Part shown: one piece after another, positions 16,217-25,425 of the stretch
How positions within the stretch are numbered: the stretch's first letter is position 1
Layout of the letters: every line of letters begins with the position of its first letter
Assembly: GCA_964393115.1 (NCBI GenBank)
Contig: CAYMST010000001.1
Coordinates: 1 to 64,000 of the forward strand
Direction of reading: 5' to 3'
DNA: 64,000 nucleotides
Source of the DNA: CAYMST01 sp964393115
Lineage (GTDB): Bacteria; Bacteroidota; Bacteroidia; Cytophagales; Cyclobacteriaceae
Made by a program: the position numbers and the translations under genes
The notes under the pieces: generated by a model
Seen by the model: only the letters and a program-made list of their open reading frames with translations
Told to the model about the DNA's origin: nothing
Database searches by the model: none

Positions 16217-18985
16217 ATGCCGAATATTCTTGGTGACGTAAAAAGCAAGCTTGGGAAGCCCTATGAGGATCTCGAGATCCTCCTTCATTCCCTTAGGGAA
16301 GTCTTAATCGAAAACGATGAGCTTGAAATAGCCAATAAGATCCCTTGGATCAATTCCGATTGGGAGATAGCTCCTGAGGATTTTACCAAAAAGCATATCC
16401 AGCTATACTCCATTATCTTCACACTTATCAATACAACAGAAGTGAATGGAGCCGTCCAAAATCGACGGGTGTTAGAAGATAAAGATGCAAGCAATATCCG
16501 TGGTCTTTGGGCGCAACAGTTTAAAGACATGGTATCAAAAGGACTGACTGAAGAGCAAATCACCGAGGTTCTTCCTGAAGTTCGTGTCGAACCAGTACTC
16601 ACGGCACACCCAACAGAAGCAAAACGAGCAACAGTGCTTGAGCATCATCGTGAGCTTTACCTAAAGATGGTAAGTCTCGAGAATAGCATGTTCACCAAAA
16701 ATGAAAAAGAAGAAATCAGAGAGGACATTAAGCTCATCCTCTATAAACTGTGGAAAACAGGTGAGATCTATTTAGAAAAACCGGATGTTCAGTCTGAACT
16801 AAGAAACATCTTACATTATCTCAAAAACGTATTTCCTGAAGTCATTCCAATTTTGGATAAGCGCCTTCTTCAGGCTTGGAAGCAAGCTGGTTTTGATACG
16901 GAAACCATCCTAAAAGACAACTTGTTCCCACGCATAACTTTTGGCGACTGGGTAGGTGGAGACCGCGATGGCCACCCTTTTGTTACCTCAACTGTGACCG
17001 ATGAGACGCTATCCAAACTAAGGTTAAATGCTTTAGTCGTCGTTAGAAAGAGTCTGAAGTATTTGGTTAAAACCCTAAGCTTTGCACTTGATCTAGATGA
17101 TGCTGATAATGAAATGCGCAACCGCATCTACAAGATGGTGGTGGAGCTTGGTACAGATGGCGAGGCAGCGCTAAAACGCAACAAAGGAGAGGCGTTTCGA
17201 CAGTTTGTCAACTTAATGCTCGTGAAGCTACCAATCGACGTGGAAAGAGATCATGCTACCTCCATCCATGAAAAGGAAGGTTCATACCTGCGAACAAAGA
17301 GTTTGCTGAAAGACCTAGAGTTGTTAAAAACTTCTTTGGTTAAATACGGAGCTAAGTCCATTGCCTATAACTATGTAAATGATGCGATACGGGTAGTTCA
17401 AATTTTTGGCTTCCATTTGGCTTGTTTGGATATACGTCAAAATAGCACCTTCCATGACAAAGCGATATCTCAGCTTATGCATGCTGCAGGTATTGAAGAT
17501 AACGACTTCATCAACTGGGATGAGCAGAAAAGAATGGATTTGATTAATAGCGAACTTAAGTCTTCGCGTCCATTTACAAATAACGATGCCAACCTTGGTG
17601 AAAATGCCAAAACAGTACTAGAGTGTTACCGAGTAGTGGAGAAGTACACTTCTAAATATGGCGTTGACTGCATCGGCTCGTTCATCATTAGTATGACCCG
17701 TAGTGCTTCAGATATGCTTTCTGTATACTTATTAGCGCGTGAAGCGGGTTTAACACGCAATACGGATCAAGGCACTGTTTGTATCATCCCTGTTGTTCCG
17801 CTATTGGAGACCATTGAAGACTTAGCGAATGGTCCAGAGATCATCAGAGGCTTCTTATCTCATCCAATGACGAAACGTAGTCTGAAGTATATTCAAGAGG
17901 AGAAGAAAGAAAGTCACCCTATCCTCCAGGTGATGGTTGGTTACAGTGACTCTAATAAAGATGGTGGTATCCTTGCTAGTCAGTGGAACCTCTATAATTC
18001 ACAGGCACAATTAAGCAGCGTAGGCGAAGAGTTTGGTGTTAAAATTCGCTTCTTCCACGGTAAAGGAGGGTCTATAAGCCGAGGAGCAGGACCAACGCAT
18101 TACTTCATGGGAGCACTACCACACTCTACAGTGGCAGGTGACTTACGACTGACGGAGCAGGGAGAAACGATAGAGCAGAAATACGCAAATAAAGTAAACG
18201 CAGTTTATAATTTAGAGCTTCTTGTAGCCAGTACTACAGCAAAAACAGCTCTTGGTAACTTCACCGAAAAGCAGTTTCATCCATTGGCAGACATCCTAGG
18301 AGAAATGGCTAAAGTGAGTAAAGAGAAGTACTCCGGGCTACTTCATGAAGAAGGATTTATCCCGTTTTTCCGTCAGGCCACTCCAATTGACGCTATTGAA
18401 AACAGTAAAATTGGTTCTAGACCGTCAAGAAGAACAGGTGCGACCTCTTTGGATGACTTAAGAGCTATTCCTTGGGTATTTAGCTGGGGACAGTGTCGCT
18501 ACAACATGACGAGCTGGTATGGTGTTGGGACAGCGGTTGCAAGTTTAAAAGAAAGCAACCCTGAAGGGTTTAAAACCCTAAAAGAGGCAACGAAGAAAGA
18601 TCCTTTTATCCGGTATGTCTTGACGAATGTAGATACTAGCATCGCTGCGACCGATGAAGAGATTATGAAGGCTTATGCCGAATTAGTAGAGGATGAGTCT
18701 ATAAAAGCCAAGTTCCTTAAATTATTCTTGGATGAGTACGCACGTACGAAGCAAGCTCTATTTGATTTACTGGACGCAGATCTAGAAGAAAGGCGTAAGA
18801 ATCATTACTACTCTAACTTATTGAGAGCATCGACGATGACGACTCTTCATCACAAACAAATCGCTCTTTTGAAACAGTGGAGAAATGAGAAGAAGATAGA
18901 TATGCAGGAAGAAGCCGATAGAACACTAGTTTCTATCCTTACAACCATCAACGCCATTGCAGGCGCAATGCGAAACACAGGTTGA
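16217..18985 (+). CDS. ppc: Phosphoenolpyruvate carboxylase
   Basis: Cytosolic anaplerotic enzyme that adds bicarbonate to PEP to give oxaloacetate and phosphate. The protein has about 922 residues from the ATG at 16217; a TTG at 16193 would add eight. I prefer the ATG because TTG starts are less common and a possible -7 box ends at 16182. Family signatures are all present: VEPVLTAHPTE with the catalytic His, GGDRDGHPFV, VGYSDSNKDGG, FHGKGGSISRGAGPTHYF and the invariant C-terminal end RNTG. Length agrees with bacterial enzymes. It is a single-gene unit followed by a hairpin. Confidence 0.97.
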   Translation: MPNILGDVKSKLGKPYEDLEILLHSLREVLIENDELEIANKIPWINSDWEIAPEDFTKKHIQLYSIIFTLINTTEVNGAVQNRRVLEDKDASNIRGLWAQQFKDMVSKGLTEEQITEVLPEVRVEPVLTAHPTEAKRATVLEHHRELYLKMVSLENSMFTKNEKEEIREDIKLILYKLWKTGEIYLEKPDVQSELRNILHYLKNVFPEVIPILDKRLLQAWKQAGFDTETILKDNLFPRITFGDWVGGDRDGHPFVTSTVTDETLSKLRLNALVVVRKSLKYLVKTLSFALDLDDADNEMRNRIYKMVVELGTDGEAALKRNKGEAFRQFVNLMLVKLPIDVERDHATSIHEKEGSYLRTKSLLKDLELLKTSLVKYGAKSIAYNYVNDAIRVVQIFGFHLACLDIRQNSTFHDKAISQLMHAAGIEDNDFINWDEQKRMDLINSELKSSRPFTNNDANLGENAKTVLECYRVVEKYTSKYGVDCIGSFIISMTRSASDMLSVYLLAREAGLTRNTDQGTVCIIPVVPLLETIEDLANGPEIIRGFLSHPMTKRSLKYIQEEKKESHPILQVMVGYSDSNKDGGILASQWNLYNSQAQLSSVGEEFGVKIRFFHGKGGSISRGAGPTHYFMGALPHSTVAGDLRLTEQGETIEQKYANKVNAVYNLELLVASTTAKTALGNFTEKQFHPLADILGEMAKVSKEKYSGLLHEEGFIPFFRQATPIDAIENSKIGSRPSRRTGATSLDDLRAIPWVFSWGQCRYNMTSWYGVGTAVASLKESNPEGFKTLKEATKKDPFIRYVLTNVDTSIAATDEEIMKAYAELVEDESIKAKFLKLFLDEYARTKQALFDLLDADLEERRKNHYYSNLLRASTMTTLHHKQIALLKQWRNEKKIDMQEEADRTLVSILTTINAIAGAMRNTG

Positions 18986-18996
18986 TCTATTAAAAG

Positions 18997-19032
18997 CATG
19001 CTCATGTGGACTCTATAATCTGCATGAGCATG
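18997..19032 (+). terminator. Hairpin after PEP carboxylase
   Basis: CATGCTCATG (18997-19006) pairs exactly with CATGAGCATG (19023-19032) across a 16-nt loop, starting 12 bp after the stop codon. No T-run follows, so it is a weak or factor-dependent terminator. Confidence 0.5.
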
Positions 19033-19036
19033 TCTT

Positions 19037-19199
19037 ATACCATTTGTGGTGATAATGACGTATTTTAGTTTACGAGACTGTTTTTTTCTTATTCAAGGCA
19101 AAAAACACAGATCTAGCAGCGTTAGGGTGAAGTTTTTTTAACGAAAAAGAAGAGAAAAACAGGAGTAAAATACACGTCACTATATAGTATTAATGGTAT
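19037..19199. mobile_element. 163-bp MITE-like element with imperfect terminal inverted repeats
   Basis: The left end starts ATACCATT and continues to GACGTATTTTA at 19057-19067. The right end has TAAAATACACGTC at 19166-19178 and ends AATGGTAT at 19192-19199. The outer 8 bp are exact inverted repeats, and the inner blocks match with one 2-bp insertion. The interior (AT-rich with A and T runs) codes for nothing. A second left-end-like copy occurs at 34706-34737. No clear target duplication is visible. The size and structure suit a non-autonomous element whose helper is not in the window. Confidence 0.5.
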
Positions 19200-19240
19200 T
19201 ATATGGAAACCATAAAACAACCACACAAAAGATTAGGTTT

Positions 19241-19292
19241 AACCGACGTATTGCTAAATTTCATATCGCCGTCTTAAATAGACCTTATATAG
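19241..19292 (+). repeat. Dispersed intergenic repeat, family 1, copy 1
   Basis: Begins AACCGACGTATTGCTAAATT and runs through a CTTAAATAGACCTTATATA tail. Diverged copies of the same length occur at 34724-34770 and 37191-37240, all in spacers. Together with the MITE-like element it fills the 334-bp gap between PEP carboxylase and the next gene. Confidence 0.55.
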
Positions 19293-19319
19293 CTTAAGAC
19301 CTACCTCGCGCAGAGATAA

Positions 19320-19838
19320 TCACTTCTCATAAACCATTCTCAGATCAAAAAACCCATAAGCAGATTTATACGCCTCAATTAAATTAATCGAATATTGATT
19401 GTACAATAGACTGAATGAGTGAAGCATCTTAGCTTTCACCTTCGGACGATGATCAAATATCTGAAAAATATTAACCTGAGGAATTACACTCATCAAACAC
19501 TTCTCACTAGTCACCACGGAGGTATATATCCTTCGCGTGTTCTCGAGTATTGCGTTATCACCGAAAACTCCCCCAGGGGAGATGGTGGCTAACTCCTCGA
19601 ACTTATCTTTAAGATCTATGTTCAACGTGACCTGTCCACTATTCACTATGTATATGGCATGGCTTGGATCATCGCGAAAAAAAACGACTTCGTCCTTTTT
19701 ATATTCTCGGGTATACAAATGAGGGATGAACAGTAGAAGCTCATCATTACTTAAGTCTTCGAACAATTTGATTTTCCTTAAGAAATCAAAAGTCCTTAGC
19801 TCCTCTCCTGTATAAGACTTTTTAAACAGACTCTTCAT
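19320..19838 (-). CDS. Cyclic nucleotide-binding domain protein without a DNA-binding domain
   Basis: Protein of 172 residues. Residues about 20-140 form a cyclic-nucleotide-binding beta-roll (LFEDLSNDELLLF, VVFFRDDPSHAIYIV). The phosphate-binding cassette reads GGVFGDNAILENTRRIYTSV: the Arg that contacts the phosphate is kept, but the Glu of the usual FGE is Asp. The C-terminal tail is helical, and no helix-turn-helix follows, so unlike Crp it is not a DNA binder by itself. Its start overlaps the end of tilS by 17 bp, so the two are translationally coupled. Probably a small cytosolic nucleotide sensor or adaptor; the partner is unknown. Confidence 0.85.
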   Translation of the reverse strand: MKSLFKKSYTGEELRTFDFLRKIKLFEDLSNDELLLFIPHLYTREYKKDEVVFFRDDPSHAIYIVNSGQVTLNIDLKDKFEELATISPGGVFGDNAILENTRRIYTSVVTSEKCLMSVIPQVNIFQIFDHRPKVKAKMLHSFSLLYNQYSINLIEAYKSAYGFFDLRMVYEK

Positions 19839-21147
19839 GCCATTCTATTGTTAAGGTCTTTGTCGTACCAGCGTTGACTTTACACCTATCATCAGTCCGG
19901 TACCCAACAATCCAGATTATTCGCCCTTGCCTATCCTCTAGTAAGGATATGCGTTCTTTCAAGTTTAACGGAATTTTGAGATCAATCATAAAGTCACTTA
20001 GCTTTTTTTTGCCTTTCATGCCAAAAGGAACAAACCAATCTCCCTGTTTCCAAGACCTCAACTTCAGCGGGTAATGCACTTCACCGGCATCAAATGACGC
20101 TTTATTTGGCTTACGGGAAATCAGTGCTCCGTCCTCAGTAGTCCAGGTATACTTTCCTGAACTATGGTTGAAACTTGCGGTATTTTTAAAAATTAAGGAT
20201 GGAGGAAGTGGCGTTTGGCATTCCAAAACGAACAACGCCTCTCTATCCACTACTAGCTGATACCCATCTGCTAAAAACCGTTTACCCACTTCATCTATCG
20301 TCTCTAAAATGGATTCCATCTGATGGATGTTAAATCCATATGGCTTCAAGACCTCCTCCAACAGTAACAGGTTACCGGGAAGTTTCGTCAAGCCTTTTTT
20401 CTGGATGGATAACCCAGAAGTGTCTTGGGTGATAAATTTCTTTTTGAATCCAACCAGATGAGCATTGACAATCTCCTGTGCGGCACTCATGCGCTTTACA
20501 TTTACCTTGATTGTTTCCCTTAGTCCCGGGTTAATTTGCTCCAAACGTGGTACTACCTCATGCCTCAGGAAGTTTCTACTATACTTCGTTTCTCGATTTG
20601 AGGCATCTTCACGCCATTTTAGATCATGTTCTCTTGCAAAACTGACCAACTCCTCGCGAGAGAACTTTAACAATGGCCTGATGATGGTCCCTGCAACCAT
20701 TGGAATTCCTGCCAACCCAGCAAGACCAGTTCCTTTTGTCCAATTGAATAGAATAGTCTCCAATACATCATCCCAGTGGTGAGCAGTCGCTATTTTATCC
20801 AGTTTACGCTTAGAACTTAATTTTTTAAACCAGTCATACCGCAACTCCCGAGCTGCCATCTGAATAGAAACCTTATGCTGATCAGCGTAAAGTAAGGTAT
20901 CAAAGCGCTGCACATGAAAAGGGACTTCTAGACTACGGGCGAGTTGTACAACAAACTCTTGATCATTGTCTGAATCACTACCCCTCAAGCTAAAATTGCA
21001 GTGCGCTATTTCAAACTGAAAATCAGCTTCTGCAAAAAGATGCGTCATCACCACGGAATCAAGCCCTCCGCTCACCGCAAGCAAAACCTTTTGCTCTTTT
21101 TGAACTAAGTTATGCTTCTCTATTATATGTTGAAAACGTTCAATCAA
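19822..21147 (-). CDS. tilS: tRNA(Ile)-lysidine synthase
   Basis: Converts C34 of the tRNA-Ile with a CAU anticodon to lysidine using ATP and lysine, so that it reads AUA. The 441-residue length is normal for TilS. The N-terminal PP-loop ATPase is seen as LLAVSGGLDSVVMTHLF (SGGxDS at 26-31), with HHWDDVLETILFNWTKGTGLAG as the tRNA-type signature. Residues about 360-441 form the TilS C-terminal domain (LKLRSWKQGDWFVPFGMKGKK). It overlaps the downstream cyclic-nucleotide-binding gene. It is divergent from the OstA-like gene. Confidence 0.95.
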   Translation of the reverse strand: MIERFQHIIEKHNLVQKEQKVLLAVSGGLDSVVMTHLFAEADFQFEIAHCNFSLRGSDSDNDQEFVVQLARSLEVPFHVQRFDTLLYADQHKVSIQMAARELRYDWFKKLSSKRKLDKIATAHHWDDVLETILFNWTKGTGLAGLAGIPMVAGTIIRPLLKFSREELVSFAREHDLKWREDASNRETKYSRNFLRHEVVPRLEQINPGLRETIKVNVKRMSAAQEIVNAHLVGFKKKFITQDTSGLSIQKKGLTKLPGNLLLLEEVLKPYGFNIHQMESILETIDEVGKRFLADGYQLVVDREALFVLECQTPLPPSLIFKNTASFNHSSGKYTWTTEDGALISRKPNKASFDAGEVHYPLKLRSWKQGDWFVPFGMKGKKKLSDFMIDLKIPLNLKERISLLEDRQGRIIWIVGYRTDDRCKVNAGTTKTLTIEWHEESV

Positions 21148-21283
21148 TGCTTCCTAAATATTAATCAACTGGATACTCGTCGATTTGGATGACTCCACAA
21201 TGCTCCAGATTTTCCGGCGTTACAACACCGAACTTCACTTCATCAATGCGAAATTTAACGAAGGAACTTAAATTTGCCGTCGA

Positions 21284-22891
21284 ATGAACAAAATTACGGC
21301 TTTCATATTCATACTTACGTTGTGTACAGCAGCTTATGCCCAAAAAAACAATAACTCAACTAAAAGTCTTTCCTATAAGGCGAAAGAGCAATTTGGTGGT
21401 AGAAGAGGCAAGGTGCGTTATGTAAAATTAGTTACTGACGTCTACTTCCAACACCAAGGGACTGATGTGTATTGTGACTCGGCACTTTGGTATAGAAAGA
21501 AGAAGGTATTGGAAGCCTTTGGACATGTAAAAATAGTTTCGGATTCGGTGGTGGTGACCGCTGAGAAGCTCGTCTATGACGGCATTAGCAGGATAGCCAA
21601 ACTACGATCAAAGGTTGTCTATACTGATGGTGAAAACCGGCTATACACCGACTATTTAGATTATTTCATGAATAATAAAGTAGCACAATACTTCAACCAA
21701 GGAAAGCTCATAGACTCAGCCAATGTCTTGAACTCAGAACTCGGTTATTACTACGAATTACGTGATTATGTAGAGTTTTATAATGATGTAGAGCTCATTG
21801 CCAAAGACTATACGCTCTATGCCGATACACTTGAATACAGTACCATTACCAAGATCGCTTACACCAAAGGACATACCAGAATACTCACTGGTGATAGTGT
21901 AGAAGTCGATGCTAAAGAAGGAAAATTTGTCACCGTAAGTAATCAAACGAAGCTAACCAATAGCCAAATCGAAACCCCCGATTACTATATCAAAGGAGAC
22001 GACATGTTTTTGGATGACAACAAAAGGGAATATTGGGCAAAAGGAAATGTTGTCATGACTGCTAAAAACGAAGACTTAATCATCACAGGGGATATTGGCG
22101 TATATTTTAGGGACAAAGGCATCAGTAAAGTATATGGACGTCCGCTTATGAAAAGAATCATGCGTGAAGACACGTTGTTTCTTTCCGCTGACACCATGGT
22201 TTCCATCGAATCAAAAATAGTTGAGGAAAAAAGGTTACTGGCCTTCAACGATGTTAAAATATTTAGAACTAGTCTTCAGGGGGTAGCCGACTCTATGGAA
22301 TATAAGCTGGCTGATTCCACAATTTTCTTTTATGAAGACCCCATCCTTTGGAGCAACAAAAATCAAATCTCTGCAGATTCCATCAATATAGTGTTGGTCA
22401 ACAATGTCCTCGACCATATGAACATCAACTATCACTCGTTCATTGCCTCAAAAGACACCATTGGTCAATATAATCAAATCAAAGGACGGCATATGCAAGC
22501 CTTCTTTGAGCAAAACGCACTCAAAACGGTAGATGTCGATGGCAATGGAGAAAGTCTGTACTATGCGCTTTCTGAAGAAAACAACCTCCTTCTGGGCATG
22601 AACAAAATCATTTGTAGTAACATGAAAATTCGAATGGAGAACAATGAGCTCTCCACCATTACGTTTTACAATAATCCTGAAGGGCAGTTTATTCCTCCCC
22701 ATGAGTTGAACCAAGACCAGCAAAAGCTGGAGGGTTTCGATTGGCGAGAGGACAGAAGACCAACATTACCAGATGTGGCACCTTACTATAAAACCAGTGA
22801 GGATATAGTTGAAGCTATTGAAAGTAGTGCTGAGCGAAAAGCCCTTAAGGAGAAGAAAAATAGTGATCAAAAGAAAAACAATGCACAATAG
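21284..22891 (+). CDS. OstA-like outer-membrane/LPS transport protein (LptA-like)
   Basis: Protein of 535 residues. The signal peptide ends TAAYA before Gln20. The body is made of OstA/LptA-type beta repeats (VYCDSALWYRKKKVLEAFGHV, DYLDYFMNNKVA, KEYWAKGNVVM-like units), the fold that forms the lipopolysaccharide bridge across the periplasm. The C-terminus is charged and low complexity (EKKNSDQKKN). Bacteroidota commonly encode this long OstA-like protein next to bamD, as here (86 bp apart). Likely role: LPS or lipid transport to the outer membrane. TAAATTTG at 21269-21276 is a perfect -7-type box only 8 bp before the ATG, and no -33 box accompanies it. Confidence 0.87.
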   Translation: MNKITAFIFILTLCTAAYAQKNNNSTKSLSYKAKEQFGGRRGKVRYVKLVTDVYFQHQGTDVYCDSALWYRKKKVLEAFGHVKIVSDSVVVTAEKLVYDGISRIAKLRSKVVYTDGENRLYTDYLDYFMNNKVAQYFNQGKLIDSANVLNSELGYYYELRDYVEFYNDVELIAKDYTLYADTLEYSTITKIAYTKGHTRILTGDSVEVDAKEGKFVTVSNQTKLTNSQIETPDYYIKGDDMFLDDNKREYWAKGNVVMTAKNEDLIITGDIGVYFRDKGISKVYGRPLMKRIMREDTLFLSADTMVSIESKIVEEKRLLAFNDVKIFRTSLQGVADSMEYKLADSTIFFYEDPILWSNKNQISADSINIVLVNNVLDHMNINYHSFIASKDTIGQYNQIKGRHMQAFFEQNALKTVDVDGNGESLYYALSEENNLLLGMNKIICSNMKIRMENNELSTITFYNNPEGQFIPPHELNQDQQKLEGFDWREDRRPTLPDVAPYYKTSEDIVEAIESSAERKALKEKKNSDQKKNNAQ

Positions 22892-22915
22892 TTACTACAC
22901 CCTTACTACTAGTGG

Positions 22916-22943
22916 TTGGTTTACAAAGCATTGATTATATTTG
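22916..22943 (+). promoter_or_regulatory. Consensus Bacteroidota promoter for bamD
   Basis: TTG at 22916-22918, a 17-bp spacer and TATATTTG at 22936-22943, a perfect TAnnTTTG -7 box. Transcription should begin near 22950. This places the true bamD start at 22978 and not at the in-frame ATG at 22912, which precedes the promoter. Confidence 0.65.
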
Positions 22944-22977
22944 CAGGCTTAAAATTCAGAGGAGGCGAATCGAATTC

Positions 22978-23772
22978 ATGAGGAAATTATTAGTTGGCAT
23001 CATATTCCTTACCTTAATCACATCATGTAGTAAATTTCGTAGTATCCAGCGATCAGACGATTGGAAGGTGAGATACGACGCTGCTATGGCTTATTATGAG
23101 GCCAAGGATTATTACAGATCCTCTATCTTAATGGAAGAACTTCTTCCGGTAATACGCGGAACAAAGGAGGCTGAAAAGCTCATGTTCTATAACTGTTACA
23201 CGTATTTCCATCAAGGGATGTTCATCCTGAGTGCTGATCGGTTCAGGCAATTTTCTACCATTTATAGTAGGAGTAAATATGTGGAGGAAGCAGAATACAT
23301 GCATGCCTATTCTCTTTACATGCAGTCACCAGAATTCTCCCTTGATCAGGGATCAACGGCAGAGTCTATGTTTGCTTTACAAACATTTATAGAGAAGTAT
23401 CCAACAACAGATTTTTCTGATCAGGCTACTGCGATTATGGACGATCTACAAAGGAAGCTGGAGAAAAAATCCTACGAAATCGCAAAGTTGTATTTTAAAA
23501 TCAGAGAGTATAAAGCGGCACTTGTTGCGTTTGACAACTTCAACAAAGACTTTCCTGATTCTGACTACAACGAAGAAGTGGATTATTTAAAAATTAAGGC
23601 ACAGTACACCATAGCCTCAGAAAGCATTCGGTCCAAAAGAAAAGAAAGACTTCTCGAAACTATTTCTTTTTATGAGGAGTATTTAGAAAAATACCCAAAA
23701 GGGAAAAACATTAAGAAGGCAGAAGCCATATTTGTAGCTTGCCGTGGTAAATTAGAAAAGCAGAAAATATAA
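22978..23772 (+). CDS. bamD: Outer-membrane assembly lipoprotein BamD
   Basis: Lipoprotein subunit of the BAM complex that inserts beta-barrel proteins into the outer membrane. From the ATG at 22978 it has 264 residues; the start is supported by the promoter at 22916-22943 and by the lipoprotein signal MRKLLVGIIF to LITSC. The mature part is built of TPR-like helices (DYYRSSILMEELLP, ADRFRQFSTIYSRSKY, ALVAFDNFNKDFPDSDY, YEEYLEKYPKG), the usual five-repeat BamD scaffold. The position between the OstA-like gene and rpoZ is typical of Bacteroidota. Confidence 0.93.
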   Translation: MRKLLVGIIFLTLITSCSKFRSIQRSDDWKVRYDAAMAYYEAKDYYRSSILMEELLPVIRGTKEAEKLMFYNCYTYFHQGMFILSADRFRQFSTIYSRSKYVEEAEYMHAYSLYMQSPEFSLDQGSTAESMFALQTFIEKYPTTDFSDQATAIMDDLQRKLEKKSYEIAKLYFKIREYKAALVAFDNFNKDFPDSDYNEEVDYLKIKAQYTIASESIRSKRKERLLETISFYEEYLEKYPKGKNIKKAEAIFVACRGKLEKQKI

Positions 23773-23783
23773 TATAAATCAAT

Positions 23784-24095
23784 ATGTCAGGCACTTCATC
23801 AATTATCCCAAGAAATATTGTGGACATCGGAGAAAAGACTGGTAACATCTATGAGTCTATTGCTGTCATAGGCAAGAGGGCAAGACAGATTTCCAGCCAA
23901 CACAAAGATGAGCTAAATAACAAGCTAGCAGAATTTGCTTCCTCAGTGGATAACTTGGAAGAAATCTTTGAAAACAGAGAGCAAATTGAGATCTCTAAAT
24001 TCTATGAAAAAATGCCAAAGCCGTCTTTGACCGCTATTGATGAATTCATGGAAGACAAGCTTCTGCACCGAAGAGGTGAGGAAGTAGACTGGTAA
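23784..24095 (+). CDS. rpoZ: RNA polymerase omega-like (Rpb6-type) subunit
   Basis: Small 103-residue protein of the RNA polymerase omega/Rpb6 family as found in Bacteroidota. The segment IYESIAVIGKRARQISSQ corresponds to the conserved omega helix (family pattern VAKRARQI). The C-terminal half is charged and family-specific. It starts 11 bp after bamD and is followed by a strong intrinsic terminator, so it closes the OstA-bamD-rpoZ unit. It should stabilise RNA polymerase assembly. The symbol follows homology; omega proteins of this phylum are divergent. Confidence 0.88.
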   Translation: MSGTSSIIPRNIVDIGEKTGNIYESIAVIGKRARQISSQHKDELNNKLAEFASSVDNLEEIFENREQIEISKFYEKMPKPSLTAIDEFMEDKLLHRRGEEVDW

Positions 24096-24126
24096 ATCAA
24101 GTCGGTAACGACTTACAGTAAATAAG

Positions 24127-24166
24127 AAGTCATTTGTGATGTTTATATTGCAAATGACTTTTTTTT
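24127..24166 (+). terminator. Intrinsic terminator after rpoZ
   Basis: AAGTCATTTG (24127-24136) pairs exactly with CAAATGACTT (24151-24160) around a 14-nt loop, and the stem runs into eight T residues (24159-24166). It is a classic Rho-independent terminator separating rpoZ from coaBC. Confidence 0.85.
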
Positions 24167-24228
24167 GATAGGTCCTTAACTTCGGATGACTTCGGAAGTT
24201 GTAGCGACATATCTGTCAACCCACCGAA

Positions 24229-25425
24229 ATGCAAGGAAAAAAAATTATACTTGGTGTCACAGGAAGTATCGCTGCCTATAAGTCCGCACTCCTAGTACGG
24301 CTATTGGTCAAGCAAGGCGCAGAAGTACGTGTCGTTCAGACAAAGGCGTCACAGGAGTTCATCACTCCACTTACGCTTTCTACGCTATCCAAACACCCTG
24401 TATTGACGGAGTTCGTTGACAGCCCAAATGGAGAATGGAATAATCACGTCGAGCTAGGGCTCTGGGCGGATGCCATCATCATCGCTCCCGCCAGTGCAAA
24501 TACCTTAGCAAAAATGGCTAGTGGTACATGCGATAATCTACTACTTGCCACCTATCTATCCGCGAGGTGTCCCGTGTTCGTTGCCCCGGCCATGGATCTG
24601 GACATGTACCTCCACCCTACTACGCAAGCTAATCTTCAAACACTACAGGCAAATGGTAACATGATCATAGATCCTGAAGATGGTGAGCTAGCAAGCGGTC
24701 TAGTAGGTGTAGGAAGGCTGGCAGAACCAGAGGAAATAGTCACAAGCTTAAAAGCATTTTTTCAAAGATCTCTAGTACTCAAAAACAAGAGAGTACTCAT
24801 TACTTCCGGTCCTACGCATGAGGCTATCGACCCCGTTCGGTTTATTGGCAATCGATCTACTGGCAAAATGGGAAAGGCATTAGCGGAAAGCGCTGCAGCA
24901 CTGGGAGCACATGTAGACTTTATCAGCGGTCCGGTTAACGAATTACCTAAGCATCCAAAAGTAGATATCACGACTGTTCAATCAGCGGATCAAATGTATG
25001 AAGCAGCTCTAGGTAAACACCAAAAAGCCAACTTAGCCATATTCACCGCTGCTGTTGCTGATTATCGTGTTAAAGAGATCGCCGTTCAAAAAATCAAAAA
25101 GAATGATGAGCATTTTACGCTAGAGCTGATCAAAAACAAAGATATTGCTCTTGAGCTGGGTAAGAAAAAAACCGGCAACCAGCTTCATCTGGGTTTTGCT
25201 TTAGAGACCGAGAATGAAAGTGCACACGCACAACAGAAGTTGGCAAAAAAGAATTTTGACTTTATTGCGCTAAACTCACTTAACGATAAAGGTGCCGGCT
25301 TCGGACACGATACGAACAAGGTAACCGTTTACAATAAACAAGGACAAAAAACCTCTTTTGACCTTATGGACAAAAAGGTAGTGGCCAATAAGATTTTTGA
25401 TTTGATAATTCCTCACGTCAAATGA
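24229..25425 (+). CDS. coaBC: Bifunctional phosphopantothenoylcysteine decarboxylase / phosphopantothenate-cysteine ligase
   Basis: Carries out two steps of coenzyme A synthesis. Of 398 residues, about 1-185 are the FMN-dependent CoaC decarboxylase: ILGVTGSIAAYK, catalytic His in NHVELG, PASANTLAKMASGTCDNL and the PAMDLDMY substrate clamp. Residues about 188-398 are the CoaB ligase: VLITSGPTHEAIDPVRFIGN, NRSTGKMG, AAVADYRV, and KIKKN with the conserved lysines. Its stop overlaps the start of the DUF4835 gene by 4 bp. Confidence 0.96.
   Translation: MQGKKIILGVTGSIAAYKSALLVRLLVKQGAEVRVVQTKASQEFITPLTLSTLSKHPVLTEFVDSPNGEWNNHVELGLWADAIIIAPASANTLAKMASGTCDNLLLATYLSARCPVFVAPAMDLDMYLHPTTQANLQTLQANGNMIIDPEDGELASGLVGVGRLAEPEEIVTSLKAFFQRSLVLKNKRVLITSGPTHEAIDPVRFIGNRSTGKMGKALAESAAALGAHVDFISGPVNELPKHPKVDITTVQSADQMYEAALGKHQKANLAIFTAAVADYRVKEIAVQKIKKNDEHFTLELIKNKDIALELGKKKTGNQLHLGFALETENESAHAQQKLAKKNFDFIALNSLNDKGAGFGHDTNKVTVYNKQGQKTSFDLMDKKVVANKIFDLIIPHVK

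Noticed and set aside
21161..21343. Minus-strand 60-codon frame just before tilS, with a protein-like end (GVVTPENLEHCGVIQIDEYPVD is partly convincing)
   Set aside because: Its only ATG lies inside the signal peptide of the divergent OstA-like gene and no other start gives more than about 23 codons, so I cannot support it as a gene.
22912..22977. Upstream ATG that would extend BamD by 22 residues
   Set aside because: A consensus promoter lies within this stretch and the extension would bury the lipoprotein signal peptide.
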